Of a stretch of DNA of 35,595 nucleotides, positions 15,510-22,793 are shown in pieces. Within the stretch, counting starts at the first letter, position 1, and each line of letters starts with the position of its first letter. Under the pieces are notes generated by a model that saw only the letters and a program-made list of their open reading frames with translations, was not told the origin of the DNA and searched no databases. This DNA comes from Ensifer sp. LC11. Its GTDB lineage: Bacteria; Pseudomonadota; Alphaproteobacteria; Rhizobiales; Rhizobiaceae. A program made the position numbers and the translations under genes. Location: the NCBI RefSeq assembly GCF_001695835.1, contig NZ_MBSO01000038.1, positions 1 to 35,595 of the forward strand. The letters run 5' to 3'.

Positions 15510-15636
15510 TTTCAGGAAAATGGCCATGTAACTAGAAAATCAACAGCTGTCAGGCGGCCTCCAAATGGGATGCCTATTAAAGGGACTGCGCGGCAGTGAG
15601 CAACGAGGTGAACACTTGGTGGATGCAACGCGCCAG

Positions 15637-16218
15637 CTACGCCACTATGAAGTCGTAGCGGCCGAATTTTCCGTCGCTGGTCGCCCTGATATCGAGTAAC
15701 AAGGCTGCGTTGAATATGCGGTCACGTTCATTGCCAGGCTCATTGGCAAAATAGAGTTGCGTCGTTAGCACGCTCCCGCCGGGCCGCTGGACTTTCACGT
15801 GGTAGTGCCGGGTGCGACCAGGATAGAGCCCTGGCACGATCGTCTCGAACCACCATTTGCCATCTGCATCTGTGAATTGATGTCCGCGGAGTTTGTATCC
15901 GATGTTGTCGTAGGTGCCGCTCTCATCAGCGTGCCATAGCTCGATCAACGCTTTCGCTACCGGCTGGCAATTCTTGGTGAGTACGTAACCAGCAAGCGTC
16001 AGCCTTTCACCGCCCGGTGCATCGCTTGCGAAGTCCTGTTTTTCAGGGCTCTCCGGGGTAAAGTACGGGCCTTCGGTCTGTGCCGGCGTCAGCTCGTGAT
16101 CATCACCGCAACTAGCCGTAAGCGGCAACTCCACCGGAGTGCCGGCTGCATGGCCTAGGCTCGGCAACACAATCGGCGTGGTGACGAAGCTGATAAGGAA
16201 ATGTCGCCGGGTCGGCAT
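15637..16218 (-). CDS. Exported intradiol ring-cleavage dioxygenase-like protein
   Basis: The 193-residue protein resembles the catalytic domain of Fe(III) intradiol dioxygenases, which split catechol-type rings between the hydroxyls: TPAQTEGPYFTPESPEK, a strand with LIELWHADESGTYDN, and YPGRTRHYHVKV holding the Tyr and His-x-His iron ligands. It begins MPTRRHFLISFVTTPIVLPS, a twin-arginine-like leader ending near GHAAG, so it is probably exported to the periplasm, as are several short stand-alone members. ATG 16218 has GGAGA 9 bases upstream; the longer frame to 16413 is not protein-like. No beta-ketoadipate pathway gene is nearby, so the aromatic substrate is unknown. Confidence 0.8.
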   Translation of the reverse strand: MPTRRHFLISFVTTPIVLPSLGHAAGTPVELPLTASCGDDHELTPAQTEGPYFTPESPEKQDFASDAPGGERLTLAGYVLTKNCQPVAKALIELWHADESGTYDNIGYKLRGHQFTDADGKWWFETIVPGLYPGRTRHYHVKVQRPGGSVLTTQLYFANEPGNERDRIFNAALLLDIRATSDGKFGRYDFIVA

Positions 16219-16765
16219 AGTGTTGTATCTCCAAATATGGAAGCCAAGATCGTTGCGGCCCCATTGGGCAGAAGTGGGGCGGACGTTAGCAGAATCTCGA
16301 TCGACAACTTCATCAGCGTGGGCGCTACTGAAGCGTCGGAGCACCTGGATTTTGCTCGGCGAGGACTCCTCAGGGTAGACTTGCGGCCATGAAGATTTCC
16401 ACGCGAAGATCAATCACCTCTCGAACTCGCGGCGCGTTTTGAAAGTTGCGGTCCATCATCCGCCAAGACCAAGCGTTCCCTTCAAGATCGGAACCAAGCA
16501 AAGAGCGAACTCGGGCTGTCCATAGCGGGCAAGGGCCGATAGAGAAACCTACACCGCCCTCCCCGGCAAGCGAACTCGCGCCGTTCCTGACGATACATTA
16601 TGCGAACCCGACCGCACAAAACCTGAGCATATGGAGAAAAAGCCCAGGACCCCAGGAGGGTGACCTCCTATTCGCCGCTCACAGCTGCATTTTCATACTA
16701 TAGGATTGATTTATGCCTCTGAATCACAGTCTATAGCCTGATATTTTAGTCGATATATCATATCA
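16219..16765. other. Apparently non-coding stretch before the Fic relic
   Basis: No recognisable gene was found on either strand. The last 60 bases (about 16700-16765) are markedly AT-rich, with a GATATATC palindrome near 16752, in contrast to the GC-rich surroundings. This is where the Fic gene has lost its N-terminus. It looks like a junction left by a rearrangement. Confidence 0.35.
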
Positions 16766-17149
16766 ATGCTTGGCGACGTCTGGGAATGGGCAGGCGCGTT
16801 CCGAATGACGGAACACAATATCGGCGTCCAAGCCTACCGCATCGGAATGGAGCTCGCGAGCCTATTAAGCGACGTCCGCTATTGGATCGAGCACCAGACA
16901 TTTACGGCGGATGAGATTGCGATAAGATTTCACCATCGCCTGGTCGCCATTCACCCTTTTCCAAACGGAAATGGCCGCCACGCCCGATTAGCAGCCGACC
17001 TTCTAATCGAACGCCTGGGTGGAGAACGTTTCAGTTGGGGCGGCGGAACTCTCGCTGATGTTGGCGAACTGCGAACCCGCTACGTCGCAACCCTACGCGC
17101 AGCGGATAATCATGATCTCGCGCCATTGTTGGAATTTGCGCGGACTTGA
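16766..17149 (+). pseudogene. Fic-domain protein, N-terminally truncated (mobile mystery protein B-like)
   Basis: The 127-residue frame contains the Fic core motif HPFPNGNGRHARLAADLL with catalytic His63 and Arg71, and the upstream DVWEWAGAFRMTEHNIGV and DVRYWIEHQTFTADEIAIRF helices typical of the Fic subgroup called mobile mystery protein B. Fic enzymes transfer AMP or other phosphoryl groups to target proteins. Relatives carry about 60 or more further residues at the N-terminus. Here a stop lies 11 codons upstream of the first ATG and there is no ribosome site, so the gene has been cut at 16766. The catalytic loop is intact, so a product, if made, could be active. No antitoxin-like partner is seen. 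Confidence 0.65.
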
Positions 17150-18040
17150 GAGGCACGGCCTCCGCGCATTGCTCGCCTTGACCGGAATCGAACCGGCGAT
17201 GCCACCATACTGACCGCCAAACGACACGGATCGCTGCAGGGCTATACAGATTTCCGATCCAGGAGACCCATCAACATCGCGGTCGTGAGTTCACGTACAC
17301 CGAAGGTGTCATTTGGATCCGAAAAGCCGCATGTCCGCGGATCGATCTGACGGAAAAGACGTACCCGCTACCGTTATCGACCGGTTTCCGACGGCAATAA
17401 ATAGAAGGACGGCCAGCGTGATCTCGCGGCAGCAACGTGACGTCAATCGGTCGCCCGACCCCGTTCTAAAGATAACGGCAATCGCGTCCTCGAGGACTTG
17501 TGGCAGGCCGGGGACATTTAGTCCAACAATAGTCAGAAAAATCGTAGGAATTGGTCCTGTCCCGCGACATCGTTGGCAAAAATGACGCAACAAGCCTTTG
17601 TTCGAGATTTGCCTCGCGCGCCTCGTAGCCCCGCATCCCAGCCGGGGTCCCGTCGATACATTATGTGATCTTAGACGCACAGACCGTGAACATCTCGACA
17701 ACGAGCCGTATAAGGGTCGCGAGAGGTCGGCTTCCTTCGTCCTAAGATCCTCAAACATGACGTCGCTCGATCGTGCAAGACCTCGGGAAATTCCGGCGGC
17801 TTAGAACTTGCCGTCGGCGCTGGATCCCGGAGACACAACATGCACAAGTCGATCGATGACGCCAAAAAAACACCGGCTCGAAGAATCCCGCCGCGAGACC
17901 GAGTATCAGAGCCCCAACCGGTCCTGAGCCCTCCGAATGCGGACTAAGCGCCACCTTGCGGCCCCCAAAGCGGTCGTTCGACACTGACTACGAAAGCGCT
18001 ACTCCTACGATTTTTCTTAGGACTGCCGATGTTCGCCCTC
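17150..18040. other. Gene-poor stretch with a tRNA T-arm-like sequence
   Basis: No gene is supported in these 890 bases. On the minus strand around 17180-17205 the sequence GCCGGTTCGATTCCGGTC has the form of a tRNA T-arm, followed by CAAGGCGAGCA, but no D arm or anticodon arm could be fitted. A minus-strand frame (17309-17758) has two hydrophobic stretches (PTIFLTIVGLNVPGLPQVLE, ITLAVLLFIAVG) between arginine-rich parts and may be a remnant membrane gene. Neither is called. Confidence 0.3.
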
Positions 18041-18482
18041 AACTTACAACATGCTTCTGGTGAATTGCGAGCGTTGGTCTGAATGGATCAGCACCTGGTT
18101 CTTTGGCTTGCGTCGCCACACGGCCATGAGGAGCGCCTGCAATACGACATCCGTAGTTTGGCGGCTCTGCATGGCCCAACCGATCACACGCCGGGAATAG
18201 AGATCTATGACGACCGCGAGATAGGCGAAGCCCTCGCAGGTTCGGATATAGGTGAAGTCGGTGACCCACACTCTGTCCGGAGCCGCTACGTCGAACTGCC
18301 GGTCGAGCGAGTTCTCCACTCGTAGAGAGAGTGCTGGCTGACGCCGAGCCGCTGCGAAACCTCCGCAACCGGATAACCTCGCTCGGTAATCTGACGCACC
18401 GCGTCACGTTTGAAATCGTCGCTGAAATTGGCTTTGCCCATAAAGGCCTCCTACCTCAAAATTAGGAAAGAAGGCGTCTACA
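18041..18482 (-). mobile_element. Internally deleted IS3-family insertion sequence
   Basis: From the right, the end sequence TGTAGACGCC begins at 18482 and is followed by AGGAGG and ATG 18441 of an OrfA start (MGKANFSDDFKRDAVRQITE, with SQRLGVSQHSLYEW) that stops matching at about 18316. The next bases read in another frame as the end part of OrfB, with the integrase-core motifs RVWVTDFTYIRTCEGFAYLA (first Asp) and VLIHSDQRSQFT (second Asp, with the usual Gly replaced by Arg), ending at 18044. The rest of OrfA, the start of OrfB and the last catalytic Glu are missing. The left end was not found. It cannot transpose on its own. Confidence 0.75.
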
Positions 18483-18492
18483 AATCTAGGGG

Positions 18493-18684
18493 CTATCCAG
18501 GCCGTGCTTTCGGGCTCGAGGACAATCTCTGACTCGCTTTCCGGAACAGAGAATGCAATGGCGCCCGCGCACTCAGAACGCGGATCGCATATTCAGCTGC
18601 GGTGGTCGCCATACGGATGCGGGTCTCCATCACGCTCGTACCCAGATGCGGCGAGAAAGCGTGAGCCAACTCGCGCAAGTTCAT
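18493..18684 (-). pseudogene. Possible C-terminal relic of a D-2-hydroxyacid dehydrogenase
   Basis: The minus-strand frame reads LAHAFSPHLGTSVMETRIRM then ATTAAEYAIRVLSARAPLHSLF. SPHLGTSVMETR resembles the TPHLGASTxEA segment carrying the catalytic His near the C-terminus of NAD-dependent 2-hydroxyacid dehydrogenases, and the helix that follows fits too. Only about 60 residues remain. It abuts the IS3 relic, which may have broken the gene. The match is by eye and could be chance. Confidence 0.35.
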
Positions 18685-18737
18685 GGCCCACTTGCTCTAA
18701 ACTGAAAACAACTGCGCCAAACGGTGCATGACACTCG

Positions 18738-19910
18738 CTAGACGTTCGATAGGCTCGTTCTCAGTTCATCGATCAACCGCGCCAGCATTCTGTCGCACCG
18801 TCCGAGCTGATCAACGTTGACGAATTCGTCGGGCTTGTGCCCCTGATCCATGAAACCAGGACCGCAGATCGCCGTGGAGACGCCGAACGCCTGATTAAAG
18901 AGCCCACCCTCAGTGCCGAAGGCGACCTTGAGCGTGGGTCCGTCATCGCCGAGAAGCTGCCGCAAGAGGCGCACGGCCGGCGCGTCGGCGCCAGAGTTGA
19001 GGCCGGGATAACCGGACACGGGCTCGATCTCGATACAGGCCATCGGAAACCGGTTGCGATAGGGCGCGGCGATGTTCTGGGCATCGGATTGAATGGCGGC
19101 GAGGATGTCGTGCGGATCGTCCTCGGCGATGTTGCGGATTTCGAAATCGATCTCGCAGCAATTTGGCACGATGTTGAGCGCGGTGCCACCACGCACCATG
19201 CCGGCATGGATGGTGGAATAGGGAATGTCGTAGTCAGCGTCTGTGGTCCCCTGGAAGGCCAGTCCTTCCTGACGGGTCTTTAGGGCGGTGATGAAGGCGG
19301 CGCCAAGATGCAGGGCGTTCAGCGCATTGGGGGCCAGCGCCGAATGCCCTTCCAGCCCGTAACAGCAAGCGCGCAGGGCCATCTTGCCCTTGTGGCCGGT
19401 GGCGATCCGCATACCTGTGGGCTCGCCGACGATACAGAGCGCTGGCCGCGCCGACCGCGCCGCAAGTTCGTCGATCATGCCGCGCACGCCGATGCAGCCG
19501 ATTTCCTCGTCATAGGAGAGAGCCAGATGCAGCGGGCGCTTCAGAAGCTCGCCGGAGGCAACGAGGACGGCGCGCACCGCCGCTGCGACGAACCCTTTCA
19601 TATCGGCCGTGCCGCGCCCGTAGAACCGTCCGTCGCGCTCGGTCAGTTTGAAAGGATCGCCACTCCAGTCCTGCCCCTCGACCGGCACGACGTCCGTATG
19701 GCCCGAGAGCACCACGCCTCCCGGCCCGTCGGGCCCGATGGTCGCCCAGAGATTGGCTCGGCTGCCGTCCGGGTGGGTGAAGCGCTCAATGCGGGCGCCG
19801 GCCGGCTGAAGCAAGCTTTCGACATAGTCCAGCAGGGCGAGGTTCGAGGTGCGCGAGACCGTCGGCTCGGCAACGAGCCGCGCGAGGATCTCCGGTGTCG
19901 ACGGGATCAT
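18738..19910 (-). CDS. ArgE/DapE-type M20 family deacylase
   Basis: The 390-residue protein has M20 metallopeptidase hallmarks: VVLSGHTDVVPVEGQDWSGD with the first zinc His71, FYGRGTADMKGFVAA with the bridging Asp103, SYDEEIGCIGVRGM with the catalytic Glu pair, and a dimerisation insert beginning near GLEGHSALAP. The C-terminal FGTEGGLFNQAFGV and GFMDQGHKPDEFV match N-acetylornithine deacetylase-type enzymes, which cleave N-acyl groups from amino acids. The genuine biosynthetic role is uncertain because it sits last in a catabolic operon. It more likely removes an acyl group from a pathway intermediate. ATG 19910 is the only in-frame ATG after the preceding gene. The clear ribosome site (GAGGAG) lies 36 bases upstream and suits a 10-codon mini-ORF instead. 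Confidence 0.9.
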   Translation of the reverse strand: MIPSTPEILARLVAEPTVSRTSNLALLDYVESLLQPAGARIERFTHPDGSRANLWATIGPDGPGGVVLSGHTDVVPVEGQDWSGDPFKLTERDGRFYGRGTADMKGFVAAAVRAVLVASGELLKRPLHLALSYDEEIGCIGVRGMIDELAARSARPALCIVGEPTGMRIATGHKGKMALRACCYGLEGHSALAPNALNALHLGAAFITALKTRQEGLAFQGTTDADYDIPYSTIHAGMVRGGTALNIVPNCCEIDFEIRNIAEDDPHDILAAIQSDAQNIAAPYRNRFPMACIEIEPVSGYPGLNSGADAPAVRLLRQLLGDDGPTLKVAFGTEGGLFNQAFGVSTAICGPGFMDQGHKPDEFVNVDQLGRCDRMLARLIDELRTSLSNV

Positions 19911-19939
19911 GTGCCAGTCCGCCGCGCGAGGTTCGGCAT
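19907..19939 (-). CDS. 10-codon mini-ORF coupled to the deacylase start
   Basis: ATG 19939 lies 7 bases after GAGGAG (19947-19952) and reads MPNLARRTGT before a TGA (19909-19907) that overlaps the ATG of the deacylase as ATGA. The deacylase start has no ribosome site of its own. It is either a coupling leader or the original N-terminus of the deacylase split off by a small frameshift. Seen directly; the role is inferred. Confidence 0.35.
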   Translation of the reverse strand: MPNLARRTGT

Positions 19940-19950
19940 CGTTCCGCTCC

Positions 19951-20628
19951 TCAAAGATCGCCCGGCACGCCGTAGCTCGGCGCCTGTGTGGGGTTGAGCG
20001 CGCGCGTGACGTAGGCGTCCATTTCCAAGCGCCAGCGCGCCCAGAGTGCTGCGCATTCCTCGACCGGGTCGCCTTCGGTCCAATCGAGGCGCAGGTCCGC
20101 GACGTTCCAGGAGACCTTGTCCACCATGACAAGTCCCATGGAATGGATGGGGCCTTCCTCACCGCCGGCCGCGACTGCGGCCCGCATCGCGGCAATCAGC
20201 CGGTCGCCGAGATGCTTGCCCTTCGTGGCTTCGAAGGCTTCGACCATTTTCTGCGGGATGCCCGTCGTGGTCAGCATGTTGCCAGCGGCCACGACATTGT
20301 CACCCTGGGCCGCCGCATGGGAACCGAGGGTCCTGGCGCCCGAATAGGCCGCCGTCCGACCCGCGGCGTCGACGAGGGCGAGCTGGCGGTATTCGATATG
20401 AGGAGCTTCCGCGACGAGACGTGCGAGCGCGGCTTCGGCGGAAAGGCCGCTCGCCATCAGCTCCAGGCCCTGCGGGCCAAGGCGGGGATCGGTGATGTTC
20501 TGGGTCGAGACGGCGCCGACGCCTGCGCGCACATGGGCGCAGCGCGCCGCAACGCTGGGCGAGGAGGAGGAGACTGCAATACCGAACATACCGGTGTCGG
20601 TACAGCGGCCGGAAACGGAAAAGGTCAT
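19951..20628 (-). CDS. DUF1028-family protein
   Basis: The 225-residue product begins MTFSVSGRCTDTGMFGIAVS and continues RCAHVRAGVGAVSTQNITDP, the pattern of DUF1028 proteins, which have an Ntn-hydrolase-like look but no proven activity. They are often found beside RidA, M20 deacylases, amidohydrolases and ABC transporters in catabolic clusters (general recollection), as here. ATG 20628 follows GGAGGG; the frame extends to 20688 but that part overlaps the RidA gene. It lies 11 bases after RidA, and its TGA sits inside the GAGGAG ribosome site of the next coding stretch. It is probably a hydrolase acting on an amide or acyl intermediate. Confidence 0.85.
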   Translation of the reverse strand: MTFSVSGRCTDTGMFGIAVSSSSPSVAARCAHVRAGVGAVSTQNITDPRLGPQGLELMASGLSAEAALARLVAEAPHIEYRQLALVDAAGRTAAYSGARTLGSHAAAQGDNVVAAGNMLTTTGIPQKMVEAFEATKGKHLGDRLIAAMRAAVAAGGEEGPIHSMGLVMVDKVSWNVADLRLDWTEGDPVEECAALWARWRLEMDAYVTRALNPTQAPSYGVPGDL

Positions 20629-20639
20629 GACGCCCTCCG

Positions 20640-21062
20640 TCAGGCTTGGTCGGGGATGACGGCGGTCGCTTCGATCTCGACCAGCCATTCCGGCCGGGCA
20701 AGTGCCGAGACAACGAGGCCCGTCGAAACCGGAAAGACGCCCTTCAGGTACTTGCCCATCTCCTGATAGACGTCCTCTCGGTAGCGGACGTCGATGAGGT
20801 AGACGACGACGCGGCAGATGTGACTGAGGTCTGAGCCCGCCTCTTCCAGCAGCATCTTAATGTTTTCCATCGCCTTACGCGCCTGGGCGGCCGCATCGCC
20901 GATATGCAGGCTCTCGCGTGTGTCGAGATCCTGCGAGATCTGCCCGCGCACGAAAACCGTCGCGCCGCGCGCCACCACGGCCTGGCAGAGATCGTTGTTC
21001 AGCTTCTGCTCGGGGTACGTTTCCTTGGTGTTGAAGGGGCGGATGCGGGTATGCACGGGCAT
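20640..21062 (-). CDS. RidA-family (YjgF/UK114) imine deaminase-like protein
   Basis: The 140-residue protein matches the RidA superfamily in length and motifs: ARGATVFVRGQISQDLDT, AAAQARKAMENIKMLLEEAG, VVYLIDVRYREDVYQEMGKY and a C-terminal VSALARPEWLVEIEATAVI. The Arg in the ALARPEWLVEIEA segment corresponds to the conserved carboxylate-binding Arg. Archetypal RidA hydrolyses reactive enamine/imine intermediates made by PLP enzymes or amine oxidases. Here it follows an amine-dehydrogenase-like enzyme and a GMC oxidoreductase that could produce such imines. AGGAGA precedes the ATG. It probably acts in the cytoplasm on a pathway intermediate. Confidence 0.9.
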   Translation of the reverse strand: MPVHTRIRPFNTKETYPEQKLNNDLCQAVVARGATVFVRGQISQDLDTRESLHIGDAAAQARKAMENIKMLLEEAGSDLSHICRVVVYLIDVRYREDVYQEMGKYLKGVFPVSTGLVVSALARPEWLVEIEATAVIPDQA

Positions 21063-21179
21063 GTCTGTCTCCTGTTGCGCAAGGTGGGGCCGGACGCGGA
21101 TACTAGCGAGCCGCGTCCCGGCGGTTAAAGTCGTTTTTGCCGAGCCCGTGCTTTGGAAAAAGCTACGCGCCGGGCGGGA

Positions 21180-22793
21180 TCAAAGACCAGCGTGCGCCGC
21201 CGGTCGCAGCATCGCGCGGGCACATTTCTCGCCAATCATCATCGACGGCGCATTGGTGTTGCCGGCGATCAGCGTCGGCATGACCGAGGCGTCTGCGACG
21301 CGCAGCCCTTCAATCCCGAACACCTTCATCGAGACGGGATCGATGACGGCCATGGCGTCACGGCCCATCCTGGCCGTGCCGACGGGGTGATAGACGGTCA
21401 GTGCCTCGGCCCGCAGATAGGCGAGGATTTCCTCGTCCGTCCGCACATCCGGGCCGGGCAGGATCTCGCGGCCCTCAAGGCCCGCCATCGGTGGGGCGGC
21501 GAAGATCGCGCGGGCGAGCTTGATGCCTTCCACCAGCACGCGGGCGTCATCGAAATCACTGAAGAAGCGGTGGTCGATCTCCGGCACAAGACGCCCGCCC
21601 TTGCGGGAAATTCGAACCTCGCCGACCGATTTCGGACGCAGCACGCAGGTGTGTATGGCAAAGCCATGCCCCCATTCGACAAGACGGCCGCGATGGCTGC
21701 GATAGCCGGGCACGAAGTGGAACTGCACGTCGGGCAGCTCGCCGGCATAGAGGGTCTTCGCGAAGCCACCGGCAACAACGTAGTTGGTGGAGAGGAGCCC
21801 CTTGCGACCGACCGCGAAACGGAACGGCGCCGCAAGCAGTTTGCCGGCATTGCGCCAGGAAATGCCGAGCGTCCGGGTGGACGGGCTGCGCACAGTGATC
21901 ATGCCGTCGACATGATCGCGCAGGTTCTGGCCAACGCCGCGAAGGTCGCGGGCGACGGTGATGCCCTCCTTCTGCAGGGCCGCACCCGGACCGATGCCGG
22001 AGGCCATGAGGATGACCGGCGTGCCGATGGCACCGGCCGACAGTACGATTTCGCCGCGGCAGAGGACGGTGACGGGCTGCCCGTCGCGCAACACTTCGAC
22101 GCCGGTCACGCGCGCGCCGTCGAGGATCAGGCGGCGGACCTCGGTGCCGGTCCAGACCGTGAGGTTCGGGCGGTCGCGCACCGGCTCAAGGAAGGCATTG
22201 TAGGCGGAAAAGCGAATGCCGTTGTTCTGCGTCAGGTCATAGACGCCGAGGCCGAACTGGCTCGGGCCGTTGAAATCGCTGTTGCGCGGCAGGCCGAGCA
22301 TCTCGCCGGCGGCGATAAAATCCTGACAGACCGGGTTCGGATCCTTCGGGCGGTCGACATAGAGCTCGCCCCTCGTGCCGTGCAGCGCGGGATCCTGGCC
22401 GACCCGGTTGTGTTCGAGATCCTTGAAGACGGGCAGCACGTCCTGCCAGCCCCAACCCTCGCAGCCGAGGTCGCGCCATTCGTCATAGTCTTGCCGCGCG
22501 CCGCGGATGTAGAGCATGGAGTTCAGCGCGGACGACCCGCCAAGCATGCGTCCGCGGTTGACCGGGATGCGGCGGTTGTCGAGTTCGGGCTGGGGCGTGC
22601 CGACAAAACCGTAGTCGAAGCGCGGGCGGCCGTACATGGCAAGAATGCCGGCCGGCACCTTGACACGCAGGTCCCGGTCGCCGCCACCGTTCTCGATCAC
22701 CAGCACCCGGTTCGACGAACGGGCCGACAGGCGGTTGGCGACGACACAGCCGGCCGAGCCTGCGCCGACCACAATGTGATCGAAAGTTTCCAT
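21180..22793 (-). CDS. GMC-family FAD oxidoreductase (choline-dehydrogenase-like)
   Basis: The 537-residue enzyme shows the GMC signatures: DHIVVGAGSAGCVVANRLSA (FAD-binding dinucleotide fold), RGRMLGGSSALNSMLYIRGA (GMC signature 1), VLSAGAIGTPVILMASGIGP (signature 2) and a C-terminal YHPVGTARMG with the active-site His, followed by VADASVMPTLIAGNTNAPSM. GMC enzymes oxidise alcohols such as choline or polyols to aldehydes, passing electrons to oxygen or the quinone pool. ATG 22793 is chosen: the GTG at 22796 gives only one extra residue, and the ATG overlaps the TGA of the amidohydrolase by one base. The product would suit the aldehyde dehydrogenase encoded upstream. Substrate unknown. Confidence 0.9.
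   Translation of the reverse strand: METFDHIVVGAGSAGCVVANRLSARSSNRVLVIENGGGDRDLRVKVPAGILAMYGRPRFDYGFVGTPQPELDNRRIPVNRGRMLGGSSALNSMLYIRGARQDYDEWRDLGCEGWGWQDVLPVFKDLEHNRVGQDPALHGTRGELYVDRPKDPNPVCQDFIAAGEMLGLPRNSDFNGPSQFGLGVYDLTQNNGIRFSAYNAFLEPVRDRPNLTVWTGTEVRRLILDGARVTGVEVLRDGQPVTVLCRGEIVLSAGAIGTPVILMASGIGPGAALQKEGITVARDLRGVGQNLRDHVDGMITVRSPSTRTLGISWRNAGKLLAAPFRFAVGRKGLLSTNYVVAGGFAKTLYAGELPDVQFHFVPGYRSHRGRLVEWGHGFAIHTCVLRPKSVGEVRISRKGGRLVPEIDHRFFSDFDDARVLVEGIKLARAIFAAPPMAGLEGREILPGPDVRTDEEILAYLRAEALTVYHPVGTARMGRDAMAVIDPVSMKVFGIEGLRVADASVMPTLIAGNTNAPSMMIGEKCARAMLRPAAHAGL

Noticed and set aside
17309-17758. 149-aa minus-strand frame with hydrophobic segments
   Set aside because: Only two hydrophobic stretches between arginine-rich parts and no recognisable family. 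LNVPGLPQVLEDAIAV faintly recalls DUF4126-type membrane proteins, but this is too weak to call.
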